From: Valencia hispanica
Taxonomy: Eukaryota; Chordata; Actinopteri; Cyprinodontiformes; Valenciidae
DNA length: 64,000 nucleotides
NCBI GenBank assembly: GCA_963556495.2
Contig: OY747710.1
Location: forward strand, 40,435,000-40,498,999
Direction: 5' to 3'
A program made the position numbers and the translations under genes. Below, one piece after another: positions 40,001-53,200 of this stretch (positions are counted from its first letter, which is position 1; every line of letters begins with the position of its first letter). Under the pieces are notes generated by a model that saw only the letters and a list, made by a program, of their open reading frames with translations, was not told where the DNA came from and ran no database searches.

Positions 40001-43000
40001 ACATTGCGGACCCAACTGATGGTCAAGTTCAGAGAAACGAAATGGCGAAGACTTTTAACATGAGGCCGAGGCTGAAGGCCTTCCCTGGAGCAAGCAGGGG
40101 GTTGCTAGCCGGTAGAAACCAGCGTTGAAGGCTCATCTGAGACATGTCAATCAAAAGAACACACCCCTTATTATTCAGAACTTACTAATTAAATTACATC
40201 TAAACGGATAAGTTATTAAAAAAACTTCACCCCCCTCAGAGTCGTCATAGTCGTCATTTTTATGCTGTGAAGTTGGCATTTTTAACATGGGAGTCAATGG
40301 GAACTTGATCCTTTATGCAGCCAGCCCCTAGCGTATGAGGTGGGAACGGCAATTTTTGTCCCTTCTGCGCTGGCTTCACATTTGGCTGGCTGAGTTTTCT
40401 CCTTGGTTGAAATACACTGAAATTTGTGTTTGTAACCTGACAAAAAGTGAAAAAGTTTATGGGATATTCAATACGTTTTCCAGCTGAAAATTTCACTCAG
40501 ACATTGCTACAAATCTGAACCCTATTTAAGCTTTGTTTAGATTTTCTCCAAATATATATGCAATGACTGTGCCAGATAGGCTGCAATTAAAACAAAAGAA
40601 TCTCATCTGGTTGAAATTAGCACTTCTGAGATCAATCTAACAGTCGCCAACGGACACAAATTACAAAACTTCTCTCGCTGGCTGCTAACTTGATTTTATT
40701 TCATCCTTAAATTAAAAGAAGTACTCAACTTGTGATTAGCAGTTGACTGAGTATCACAGGGGTTCAGCAGAAGCAGAGGCAGGACTGTAGGTAGAAGGTC
40801 AGGGGGAGCACATATGGAAAAATAATTGAAAGAGGTCGACCAGGGGGACCAGACCGTCTTCTCTAGCTGCCGGGTAGACTAACGTCACCAAGAGGACTAC
40901 CTGACCTCATTAATCACTTCCTATCCCCCATTAGGTCATGTGTCCTGATACCGGAATCATCGTGTGTTACCACAAGACGGGTGAAAAAGACAGGTCCCCC
41001 TCCTCAACCAGCCCAAACTCCTCACACTGTCCTGCCTCTCTTGTGGGCCACCCTGCAACCGTGTGGCTGCTGAGGTAACGGCTGAAGGTCACAGAGAAAC
41101 CCCCAAAGAGCAAGTCTGCACATAAAAAAGGGACAGACAGCATAGCTTTGCAGTCCAGCTGCCTCCGTCTTGTCAATCCAAAACACAACGTCATGCAGTT
41201 TAACGCTCCGGTGTTTCAGATTTGTATCTCGTGCATCGCCGTGGCCCTCACACACGCCAAATGCGGCGGTAACTGGTAGCATGTGTGCGTATACATAATT
41301 GCTGCTGGTGACACTATAAGTAAAATATAACAAGGCGAGCAGGGCCTGTCGGTGAGATCATCGCCAAATGAAGTGGCCCCTTGGGAAGCCAAGACTTCAA
41401 GAAGCTCCTGACCTCGGCCTAACTCACTGATGACTAGCATGTGTGACTAGCTCACGGGTTGAGACAGCTGCTAGAGACACTACTGACGCCGAAGAAAGAA
41501 AAAGCTGGAAGTGGAGATGATTGACAGCTGCAGCTTTACTGTTTGCTATATGATTCCTTGATATGTGAATCACAGAGGAAAGCCAGATAAGAACTGGTGC
41601 TTAGATCACAGAAGCATATGGATATATACTTGACTTGAATGGCCGATCATACCCTCCTTTTATTCAAGGTGATTAATTCGGAAACTTGGTAAGAGAAAGG
41701 GTACATGCTCTAACTTGTCCTTTATCCAAAAGCTATCTCATTAACTTTAGACAGCACACATTTAATCTTAGTGTCAGAGCAAGTTTTACTTCTCAGACAA
41801 ATGTTTGCCTGGACTAGGGGCATTACTGGTCCATGAAATTGTAGCTCTAATTTTTCAAAGACCTAAAAATGACAGCTCTGCAGTCATCTCACTCTTCCTC
41901 ACAACCACTGGCCTGACTGCCAGCTAAGGTAATTATAAATCAATTAATCAGATTATGTCATAGGTTACATATGGCATGCATTTTGCTATATGAGTCAGTG
42001 CAATAGGTAAACAACTGGGGTCTTTTTGTTCCATTTGACGTTACTGCTGTTTTCACTAGGACGGAGCTCAGAGAAAATTTGTCTGAGGCAGCGCTGGTGT
42101 GTGCCTTGGTAATTGACCAATTTGAGGGATTTGACGGAGAGCCCTGGCTTTTGTGAGCTCCGGTCTAGAGTATCTGATCTCCTGCAGCAGACTTTCAAGC
42201 GGTCAAGAGGCTACCTGAGTGGAGCCGTGGAGATTCACATGTTGACAGGGTGCTCTCAATTGTTTTTGGGTCTACTGTAACCGATGGATTCTACAGCTTC
42301 ATTGACCTTCTGAGGTCAGAGAGATCCCTAAGCACACAAAACATTCCCTCTTTGGACCATCTGGGAACTGCAGTGAAATTGCGAATCCTGGGAGGTCTAT
42401 GGCTTTTACCCTCAGTTTTACAAAATCATGTGGTTAATAAATAATCTTGGTCAAAAATCACTTAAAACTTCATTTTTTTAAGCACTCCTCAGAACGTGAA
42501 ACACTGTCCCCATTTTCTTTTATTTTTGAAATATTGTCATCATGTTAAATTGTTAAATGGTCAGTTTTAACACATTGATATAATAGGCTACATAATGAAG
42601 AAAAAATGGCTTTTACAGGTTATGCTTGAAATTTAGTGGACCCCAAAATTGATTTTCAAACTGTGCATGGCCAAGCAGGTTCTCTCTACCTTTTCATAAA
42701 TATTTGTTCTTGTTTTATTAGTTGAGCAGTAGCAGCTAATGGAGGTGTACAAGAGGAAGCGGTAGCCGTTTGAAGTGGTGATTCTGAAACACGAGTCTCT
42801 TTCATCACAGTGGGACACAGTCTCTGAGCTTTAATGGAAATCATATTGCAAGTTCATAATTGCCCGAAGGCAGAGGTGGCGGGGCTAGGGTTGTTTTAGT
42901 ACCACCTTTCTCACTTAAAAAATGTGCTGGATTAAAAGCGACCCACTTTGGGTTCCTTTCCGAAGTATGGAGTGATCTGGTCCCGGGTTGATTTACACAA

Positions 43001-46000
43001 GTTTGATTCAGCATACAATGGAACCCCAAACTGTTCAAAATAAATTACATACAAATACATTATGAAATAAATATCTAATTGAATAAATAATAGACAAATA
43101 TATAATGTGAAAATGAAATTGTAAAAAAACTGAATGCATATAAAATTCGAAGCTCATTAGTATGAAATATTTTTCATATTATTTTAAAAAACATTAATTA
43201 ATATTAAACATTATTTTATTGTAAATTTTTTCCTAATAATAGGAATTATAGCTGAATTACTTCATCTGCCAATCAGGGTCAGTGGGTGGGAACTGAATGC
43301 TCATTGGCTGGTGCTTAAACATTGATCTTCCTAGATAGCCGTTCTTCTCACTCACTGTTAGCAGCTTGCACAGCTAGCAACAACATGCTAAGTCGGAGTT
43401 GTACGAACTTTGTTCATCTCTGCTCACACTAGCAGATCAAATTAAGAGGAATAATTTATCAGCGGAGGCCATTTTTAGCCTTTTGGATGATGTTTTTGAA
43501 ATGATCCGAGGCCCAGCACTCAAAACTTGAGTGCTGTCCGATATAACCATCGGAGTTATTGAAGCTACGTTTTCCCTGTCATCCAGCACAATTTGCACAA
43601 GAATGGCGGAGGAACCCCCGGTCGGAGGTTACCTACAATCAATCAATTAATGGGAGAATTATGTAAACATGGTCTGTGTTATTTAAAAAACCTTTGATTG
43701 TTTGTCTCTAACCGCAGACATTTCACCCATAAAATGAGTTATAGTGAATAATGTGTAACATTAGCACTACAATAGAGTAGGTTGAAAAGCATAAGCCACA
43801 ACCTGGATTACTCAATAAGGAAAGTTTGGGTAAAAGCAAAATATTTTTGTTTTTAGGTCTTTATTAAAATCTGATACAAATATTAATAACCATTACACCA
43901 TGTCAAATAAGACAGCTATTGACTAACAACTGAATTTAGATCACAAAATTCATTCTCAGCATTTACCACAGTATAAAATACTTCTTGTCTATGTTGACTT
44001 ACTGTCCAATTGCTTGTTGAGCCGCTAGCACTAGCATGCGTCAATTACTTAGCAGGTAAACTGCTCATTTCATTTTAATTGAATAAACTTGTCCTCTAGT
44101 GTAAACTAAAAGTAGCTTCTTAGCCTGTGTATAATTATTTTATGACAATTTCTTTGATCAAAGGGTGAACGCTAAGCATAGCTAATGCAAGCTTGTTCAA
44201 ACCACTCAGGCTGGCAAAACATAATGTTACTTTAGGTAGATGAACTAGAAATTTGGACTAAAGTTATTAACACAATCCAGTGACATTATCCTACAGTATC
44301 ATTTTACCATTTTATTTTTAACTTTTTTTTTACTGCAGAAGAGGTTCAATAAAGTCTGATCTATTTATTCAGTTCAAAGGGGCAGCCAGGGAGACATCAT
44401 TTGTTTGTTTTATTTTGGGCCTAGGATTAGTTTGAGGTATCGGACATCTATGTCAATGTATATCATGGTTGGTTTTCCTGTAACCTTTGTAGAACTCACG
44501 AATGATGTGTCAGCATCCAAAATACAGTTTCCTCGTTTTGATACAACCCATAAGTGTAATAGAAAATTGGTAATGACTCAGTCATTACTTATTCAAAACT
44601 GAATGAAACAGGGGCATCACACATTAGGGTATACCTGTGTCTGAGGATCAAGTTTACACTAGTTGGCTGCTTTCTTCTACATGTTTTCACTTTCAACAGT
44701 CCCAAGGTTTTAAAGCATAATGAGTTTTTCTTTATCAAAGACATAATGGGGAAACTCCAAAGAACATTGATCTGTGTCTGTGGAGCCAAGGCATCTTTTA
44801 GTCTACTGAGAATCAGAGACAAATAAAAAAAGCAATCACAATTTGTTTAAGAGCTGTACATTAGCTCAAAAGATGTGGATTTTAAAAAAAAAGGAGTTTG
44901 TTATTAGAGCCCCTCAGCTTTCTTTGTGCTGCCATTAAAGACCCTTTTAGTTGCCAGTAGCTAATGCACATTTAATCTTTGTTTCCTAAATGAAAAGCTG
45001 CCTCAGATGACGGTCCTAACAGCTGGTGTTTCCTCTCACCTTGGCTTCTTTGTTCTCCCCGCCAGCTTTATGGTTACATGGAAAGCGAGCCGCTCACCCT
45101 GCAGCTTTTCATCGGGACCGCAGACGATCGCCTCCTGCGACCGCATGCCTTCTACCAGGTCCACCGGATCACCGGCAAAACCGTCTCCACTGCCAGCCAC
45201 GAAGTCATGCAATCCAACACCAAAATCCTGGAGATCCCTCTGCTGCCGGAAAACAACATGAGAGCCATGTGAGTGCCTAGAGACGTGCTAACTAACCTTT
45301 TCTCCACATTTCTTCGTTATATTTACGTTAAAACACATTTATTTATTTTCTTCGGCGCCATCTTTTATGACTTACCCATACAAACAGAACGCATGGTCAC
45401 ATGTACATTAAAGCACAGATTTCTAAATAGGCCTCTGTCTATTCAGCCCCCATGAGGTGTACAACCTTTAAGGCCGACACACTTCATGGTTGACCAACTC
45501 TGCCCGACATGTATAAACAGGAGCTGTAGAGGTCAGGATACAGTCACCATTCCACCCGTATGAAGTGCTTTAACTACATTAATGTCAGCCAGTGTACTAA
45601 TATATGACAACAAAATGAATGTGCTAAAACATACTAACAAAGTAACAAGTGTGCTGAAAAAATAGTGCCTATCTAACATAGTGTTATTCTCAACACAACT
45701 ACAGTATGGACTATAACACAGCTAGCAATCAACATGAGTACATATATCAAAATGACTACTGGAATACTAGATCATCATGTCCATTCTCGTAACATTAACC
45801 TTTCATTAAAACATCTAAGTAAGTTTTAAAATGCCAGTTGGTTGCCAGATACCACTTCAAACCATCAAACTAATGAGCATCTACAAATATTAACAATGAA
45901 CACTTTCCAGAAGACTATCAGGTGAAATCTGCAGTATTCTAAATGACAATTGTATTGCTTTTTGATTTTTTTTCACATTTAGTAACATTTTGGGGGCCAA

Positions 46001-49000
46001 ATGCAGCTGCAAGTACCATACAATGGTACATTTAAGATGGTTGTAGTTTCCGGTTCACTGGTTGATTGGCTGTGTGCTACAGTTCTTCTAAAAAGCATTA
46101 CAGTTTAAATCCGTTATAATGCATACATCAGGAATATGTTTTAAACACTAAATCTTTTTAAATAGCTCTTCCAAGTAGATTAATAAAACAAGGATCAATA
46201 GAGATCAATAGAGCTAATTCGATAAAAATAATTCTTATTATAATAATGAGTGTTTATTAATGGCTTTTTGGTATATTTTGCAACAAAAACAGTTTATTAA
46301 ACAAGTTTAACAGCCCTAAACAGGTCTTTGTTATAATATTTTATGAATGCGTGGAGCCCAAGTTAAGACTTCATAGCATCAGTGAATAAAACCTTAGACC
46401 CCCCCCAACTTACTACGTGCTGTGTTACTTAAAAGGGCACTTTGTCAATCTCACACAACCTTTAGTAATCACTTTTCTGTGGACAGCTTAGAATCACAAA
46501 ATAAGCAGACATCCATGTTTTCGGACATGGGAGGAAGTCACAGCAGAGGTCTACATTGTGTCCAGGTAGCAGCTCTTTTCCAGAGGTTCCTTTCAGACCA
46601 GGCATGAGTGAGGTTTTTTTTGGGACTTGTTCCCAGAACTCTGTGTTTGGGATAACCCACTGTGTCAGATGTTAAATAAAGTCATTACATTACTCCTCAA
46701 TATATTTATCCTTTGCTATTTCGGTATTAATTTGTTTTCTATAAAAGTGATTTAAAAAAATTCAAGATACTTAGTTTATTGCTTGATTACATAATATAGA
46801 GATATTTATTAGACATTTTCGGATATTAGTTCCATAAATCATGTCCAAAAGAACCACAACATCATTTCTGCAGTCACATACGTATGTGCCATAGACTGTA
46901 TGGTATGTGCACAGCTTATTTGTTTGACTCTGTGTATCTCCTCTGGTTTGATTGACAATGAAATAAGAAAAAAGAGCCTTCTGAAGAGGAAGTTTCTTTC
47001 CCTCTTTGACGTTCACACTCAGGCCGAAAGCAGAGGAGTGAAAGTTTCCTCTGCTTTTCTCTGACAGACATAAAGAAAGGCCTTTAACTGCCTTTTTCCA
47101 CTGAGATGTTTACCAGCCACCACGATTAAGCAACCTTTACCTATCTGCCGGCAGTAATTTGCTTGTTGTGTGGGATGCAGAAGGTTGCAAACTGCAATTT
47201 CTGACAGATTTTGTTTTTCCTCCTTTCCTCTTGAAGTCAAAGCTAACTGAACTTGGTGTAACCTGCAGCCGTAACATAATCAGAATCCTGGGAGAGATTT
47301 TCTGACAGTTTCTTTAAGAATTTGTAGTGCAGTTGCTTTTAAGTTTTCCCTGAATTCATATTTGATTAGTTACCGTTTAATCCCCTCCATTAGATTCTAT
47401 AAATTCAGGCAAGGGCACTTGAATGCATTTTAATTCCAATGCTGATTTTATATGGTCGTGACAGAGCACCAGATTGTGTAAATCTGATAAAGAGTGGTTG
47501 TCTAGACTGCTCATTTCAGTTTTTCCTCATTCGTGTTGTGCAATCCAAAAGCCCGGAAAAAAAAAGAAATGGTGCAAAACCTGACATTTACCATGTTCCA
47601 GGAGTACTGCCCGAAAATCTACCACGTAACACAAGTAAAATGCCAGAGCATATCCCATTTGTTTTCGCTCCCTTTTACCAGCCGGATTAGTTATATTTCA
47701 ATTTATAAATGCCTGCAAAAAAAAAAATAACTATTTTTTTTTCCACCAAAAAGAAGGAGAGAAACTTTAGCTCTTTACCGCCCAAATTGTAAAATGAAAT
47801 AAATAAAGACAGACAGCTTAGGGAATGGTCTGCAGCTGCATGTGGAAATGATTAACAGCAGTTTATATGCAGAATGAAAAAATTCAAATGGCCTGAAAGG
47901 ACAAAGTGATACTGGTGTCCTATGATAATCATTCCTTCAATGCTTTGAGCATATGAAACATTAGATCATTCAATCAAACTTTATTTATGAAGCGCTTTTC
48001 ATACAAACATTGCAACTCAAAGTGCTTTACAGATTAAAATGACCCCACATAAAACACATTCCCATCCCTTCCCCACAGATTAAAAAGCATGATCACAATT
48101 ATATCCACCCACTGCACTTTGTCGCATCGTATAGCATTACAGCCGCAAACTTGACTGTGTTTCTGTTCGGATTTTATGAGATAGACCAACAGAAGTAGTG
48201 CATATTTCTGAGGTGCAAGGAATAAGAAGGGTTTTCTGGATACGTCGTAGAAACTGCGAAGTGAGGCGGAAGACTAACATGCGTACATCATACTGGAAGT
48301 GCCATTTCCACTATGAAACGTGGTGGTGGCACCATCATGCCGTGGGGATCCTTTTCTTTACCAACGACAGGGACATTCAGAGTTGATGGAAAGATGGAAG
48401 AAGCTACACACAAGACAATCCCTGAGGCCGGAACTACAATTGAATAGTTAACATCAAAGCACATGTATGAGCTGAAACGGCCTAGTTTAAGTCCAGACCT
48501 TTATCCAATCAAAATTATCCGTGGAAAGACTTTAAAATCGATGTGAGCAGTTGGTCTTCATCCAATCTCCATGACTGAGCTTGAGCTCCTTTGTGAATAA
48601 GAATAGAGAAGATTTTATAACCACATGAGCCAACCTTGTAGAGACATGCCTAAAAAAACTTGTACCTGCATCTCCTATGTAATAGCTTGACAAAGTATTA
48701 GCTTAGGGTAGCAAAGTGCAAATAGAGGCCTCACTTTTCTAATTTGTATTTGTAAAAAATGTGGAAACCATTGATCATTTGACTCTTAAGTTATACACTA
48801 CTATATCGTGTAAAATGTCAGTAAAATATATTGAGGTTTGTGGTTGGGACATGATAAAATGTGGAAAAAGTTCAAGGAGGTGTGGACACTTCTACAAGAA
48901 AGTGTATTCAAAAAGTATTATGTGGCATTATATGACGCAAGGGATGCCAAATGATGCACCAATCAGTGTTTCAAGAGTGGAACAAAGGAAACTAATGAAC

Positions 49001-50225
49001 CTAATGTTTCCTTTCTGACAACATCTTGTATAACTCAATAATCAGATTTGATTTCTGTCCTCCTGCCTCTCCTCTAGAATCGACTGTGCAGGAATCCTGA
49101 AGCTGCGCAATTCCGACATTGAGCTGCGCAAAGGAGAAACAGACATTGGTCGGAAAAACACCCGCGTGAGGTTGGTGTTCCGTGTGCACATCAATCAGCC
49201 CAACGGCAGGACGGTGTCCCTACAAGCTGCCTCAAACCCAATTGAATGCTGTAAGTCTGAGACATCAACACACACACACACGCGCGCGCACACACAAAGA
49301 AACAAACAGAAAATCTTTCCAATGTCTTTCCACTTAAGAAAAAAGTGGGATCTATTGTTGCAATGCAATAAAATGAGCCACTATTTTATTGCCTACTGGA
49401 AAAAATTCAGTACCTCTGGACCTAATAAGGTTTATACAATCAAAGGAATTCACCAAGGCAAAAGATGCATTGTTCATGGTGCCAAACACATGTTACCTTT
49501 ATCAAATTCCCATTTTATGAATGCCAAAGTCATTGTGGTAAACGGGCCCATTTTAGCAAAGGTCCCACAAAGGTCATTTGCCAGCCTTAGTTTTAGCATG
49601 GTTGAATGATTTCATTGTAACTTCTGTTTCTTTGACATTTATTCCTGTGTCTAGGTGTGATGTGATTGGCACCCAAGAAACTAATCAAAGCAAGATGCTG
49701 AGACAGGGCTGGCAATATAGTTTACGGTTGAACGTCAAAGTTAATAAGAGCTGGGTCCTCATCTCTGAACTGTTTGGGACCTAAAGATATTTAGAAAACT
49801 TGTAGTCAAGTAAATTCGTAACTGAAATCCACAGTTTTGTGATAATAGGCATTTTGGTTTAATCGCCTGGCTGTGAATCCTGTCAGTGTATTCCAGAGGT
49901 CAGAGGTGACCCCAGCTCGCCTCATTTCATCGAAAGCAGAGACAGGTGGTTGGCCACGGGCCGCTGGATGGAAAATAACGAAGCAAAGATCTGACCGTGA
50001 ACGTATTATTCTGAAGAGTTGTGTGGCTTTTTTTTTAAGCTGCTGTTGGCTGAAAATCTCTTAGCAAGAGGTCATGAAATCATCGTAATAAATTTGATAA
50101 GCTGTTTTTTTTTTTAATCAAGAGCTGCTGTTTTACAGGCTGTGTCCTGGTCATGCTCTTCACAGGGTAGATTGTGATCAGTAAGTGTGCTCACATGGAC
50201 TTGAACCCATTACGTTACATTACAA

Positions 50226-50262
<37 letters not shown>

Positions 50263-53200
50263 TCTGTAGCCCAGCGCTCTGCTCAGGAGCTTCCCTTGGT
50301 GGAGAAGCAGAGTGTGGAGACCTATTCCGCCACCGGAGGCAAAATGATGCTGCTCAGCGGCCTCAACTTCCTTCCCGAGTCCAAGGTGGTGTTCGTGGAG
50401 AAGGCACAGGGTAAACTGGACGTTAAACTTTCCAGACTGTGTTCCCTTTGCATTTTAATTTCCCTTCCTAATATCTCTTTCAAATGTCTCTGTCCCTCTC
50501 TTTCCCAGTTGTATTTTTTCAAGTCTTTCTTCCCGTCAAAATAGAGTACGACTTGCCAGAAAGCAACATGTGGTGCGCATTAGGCCACTATATTTTTAAC
50601 CAAAGCGTATTTACATTTGCTGAAGTTTCCATTGCCTGTTCTTTGGTTCTCGCCACAAGTAAAGGAATGAATCACGACCAGGCCATGTGCAATATCTCTT
50701 TTTCTCACTTTTCCTTTTTGCTTTGCTGTTCTGTCTTTACTTACTGCCCTGCTCCTGACAGTTAACCCTTGCACTCACTTTGCCACACAATCACCCTTGT
50801 TGCTCCTCAGCGCCACTGGCAAATAGAGGCTTCTCCTTTTATTTCCCTTCTGTTTTTTCCTCAATGTCGTGGGCGTAGGGAACGGCAGAAAGAATAATAA
50901 TGAAGTTTGCGCATGACTGACTGATGATCATGAGCAATTTTCGATTGCGCATAAAAAACAAAAATCTGATTAAACATGTACTTACTGGCATAATCTCAAC
51001 TTCAATGGCCTTATCTATCAGAGATAAAACCTTCCTGCAATTTCATTTTTCAGAAAAAGTCAAGAAACGTTAGCTTTTTTGATGAGGAATTCACAAGAAT
51101 AACCATTTACACAAAGCAGTCTATCTGAGAGACATGGGTGTCATTTATAACCCTCGGAATGATTTTTGTGCGGCCCTCAACCACAATTCAAGAATGGTCT
51201 TACATTTGGTTTGCCGACTTTTTTACTGATGAAAGGCATTTAGTACAAAGATACAGGCGTGAAAAATGTAGTCCGTGGTTTTTTTGCTTTTAATTTACTC
51301 TGATAGTAAGAAGGACCACAGATGTTGGCGCACCTGTCTTTTAAAACTTGGCTAAATAAACCATAACCTGTTTCTGTTTTAGAAAAAAAAGACATAAATC
51401 TAGCCAAAGATAATTTACCCAAAAAAGGTCAAGTATTTTATACTGTTTCTTGGGGTCTTTTTACCAGGCAAACCTGTGAGAGCCCTTTTTATGTTTCGTG
51501 TCTACAGTGACTTTTAGATCCCTTCTCTATGCAAATAATTCTATACAAGGAATAGTTTAATGAAAATATCGTATTTAGTTCATTGTTAAACATGTAAAAA
51601 TGAAAAATAGGTAGTTTTTGCAATTTGTTGCACGTCTTATTCTGTAGAAAATAACACTCCACTCTCTGTCAGTGGTACCCAACCTTTTAATGTGAGACAA
51701 TATTCACACGGACTGGCGTATAAATGCAACAAAATAAAAATAATGACTGGCATAAAAAGACGTGTTTATTTTTTAAATCCATGTATAATAAATGAAAATC
51801 CAATGTGTGCTCATAACTTTATTACCGTTTCTCTAAAATGCCACAACGTAACATGAGTGACATCCTCTCTGCTTCCTGACGCTCTCTGGTCGTTATGGTA
51901 ATGTTTAAACATGCCTCTAAAATAGGATTTACCACAAAAATATAAAGTTCATGAAAAATACAACTCATCACAACGCTGAATCAGTGGCATGCCAGTGGCT
52001 GTTTATCTGTAATAAGATAACAAGACGTTTTAAAGGTTTCATTGCGTCATTAGAAAGCCGGTTGCCGCATATTAAGCAGAGAGGGGGCTTGGTGCATGGA
52101 AATCGCCTGGTGAGATAAATCCATATTTTAAGTATGACTCCTGGTATTGTCTGTTAAATGTAGCTTTTTTTTTTCTTTTTTCTTGGAAGTCATAGGCTAT
52201 TCTTCTGTCTCTTCACTGGAACTTTTCCTTCCTCAAATAAACTTTTCAGAGACCTCTGTTTTTAATCTTTTTGCTAGGTTGTGGGTTTGTTTTCAGTGGT
52301 AACATATCGCATGACCAAGCCAAGCATCTTTACGTGTGTTAAGATTGATTCATAGCCGGATGTAACGGAGATAATCTGGGCCTTTTTCGAAATAAAACAT
52401 ATTTCAGACTCTGATAATAAATAAGACGGAAATACTGTAAGTTATTGACTCTGTATGGGTGGCCCGCAGCCCAGGATCAATGGACCACCGGTCCATGGGC
52501 ATACGCGTTGGGGACCACTGCTATATATCATATCTATATTAAGTCATTCAGTAAGTGCTTTATGACTGATATAATCGTGGGCCATCTCAGCATTTATAGA
52601 TAGTTTTATAAATAAAAAAACAATTAGTTTAAAAAACGTGTTACTTTCGTTATTTGAAGATTCTTAAAAATGTCCCTTTTCTCTGTTTGAAAAATCGACT
52701 CTGAAAAATATTGGGTTAAGAAGCAAGGCGTGATGTGTTGAGAGGAAGGGGTTGAATGTTGGTAGTATGGGGTCTCCTTTTTCCTGGATTTACTTAGTCA
52801 TGGGGGGGGGGTCCCTGATGGGGAAAACTCATACATACATGGCCTCCTGTCTGAGCCCTGTGACCCCCTTCTAGGTTGTGTTTCCTGTCTTTCATCCACT
52901 CGTCCTACTTATGCCCTGTCCCCTTCTGTTCTTCTGTTTTCCCTCCTCAATATTCGGTTTTTCTTACCTCTGTCCTCAATACCTGCTAAAGACATTAGCT
53001 CAGTGTGGAGCCCGTCTCCAGTGGGATCCCCAAACGTTTGCCTGGCTATTACTATTTCAGCGGTTTGTTTTCGGACGCCCCCTTAAGGAGCGAGAGATCA
53101 GAAGAAGGGCTATCTGTTTGCTACTTAGACTGTAGGGGGTGGGGGGGGGGGCTTTTACATGAGAAATCCAACCTTATAAAGTTTTACATTAAGATTTTTT

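Larger units (their letters stand above)
30726..45065 (+). other. nfatc1: nfatc1 intron, 14.3 kb, rich in mobile DNA
   Basis: The longest intron in the window. It carries the repeats and transposons at 30955-31122, 32691-33923, 34465-35420, 36290-36555, 36890-37145, 38985-40490 and 43040-43310 listed separately. Stretches between these (31160-32690, 35421-36289, 37146-38984, 40491-43039, 43311-45065) show no recognisable gene or RNA. Confidence 0.8.
45269..49077 (+). other. nfatc1: nfatc1 intron, 3.8 kb
   Basis: Contains the retroposon tail at 47975-48060 and a Tc1 remnant at 48119-48700. Nothing else was recognised. Confidence 0.8.

Noticed and set aside
45007..45280. Overlapping frames on the same strand as the nfatc1 exon
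   Set aside because: They are shifted-frame shadows of the exon at 45066-45268.
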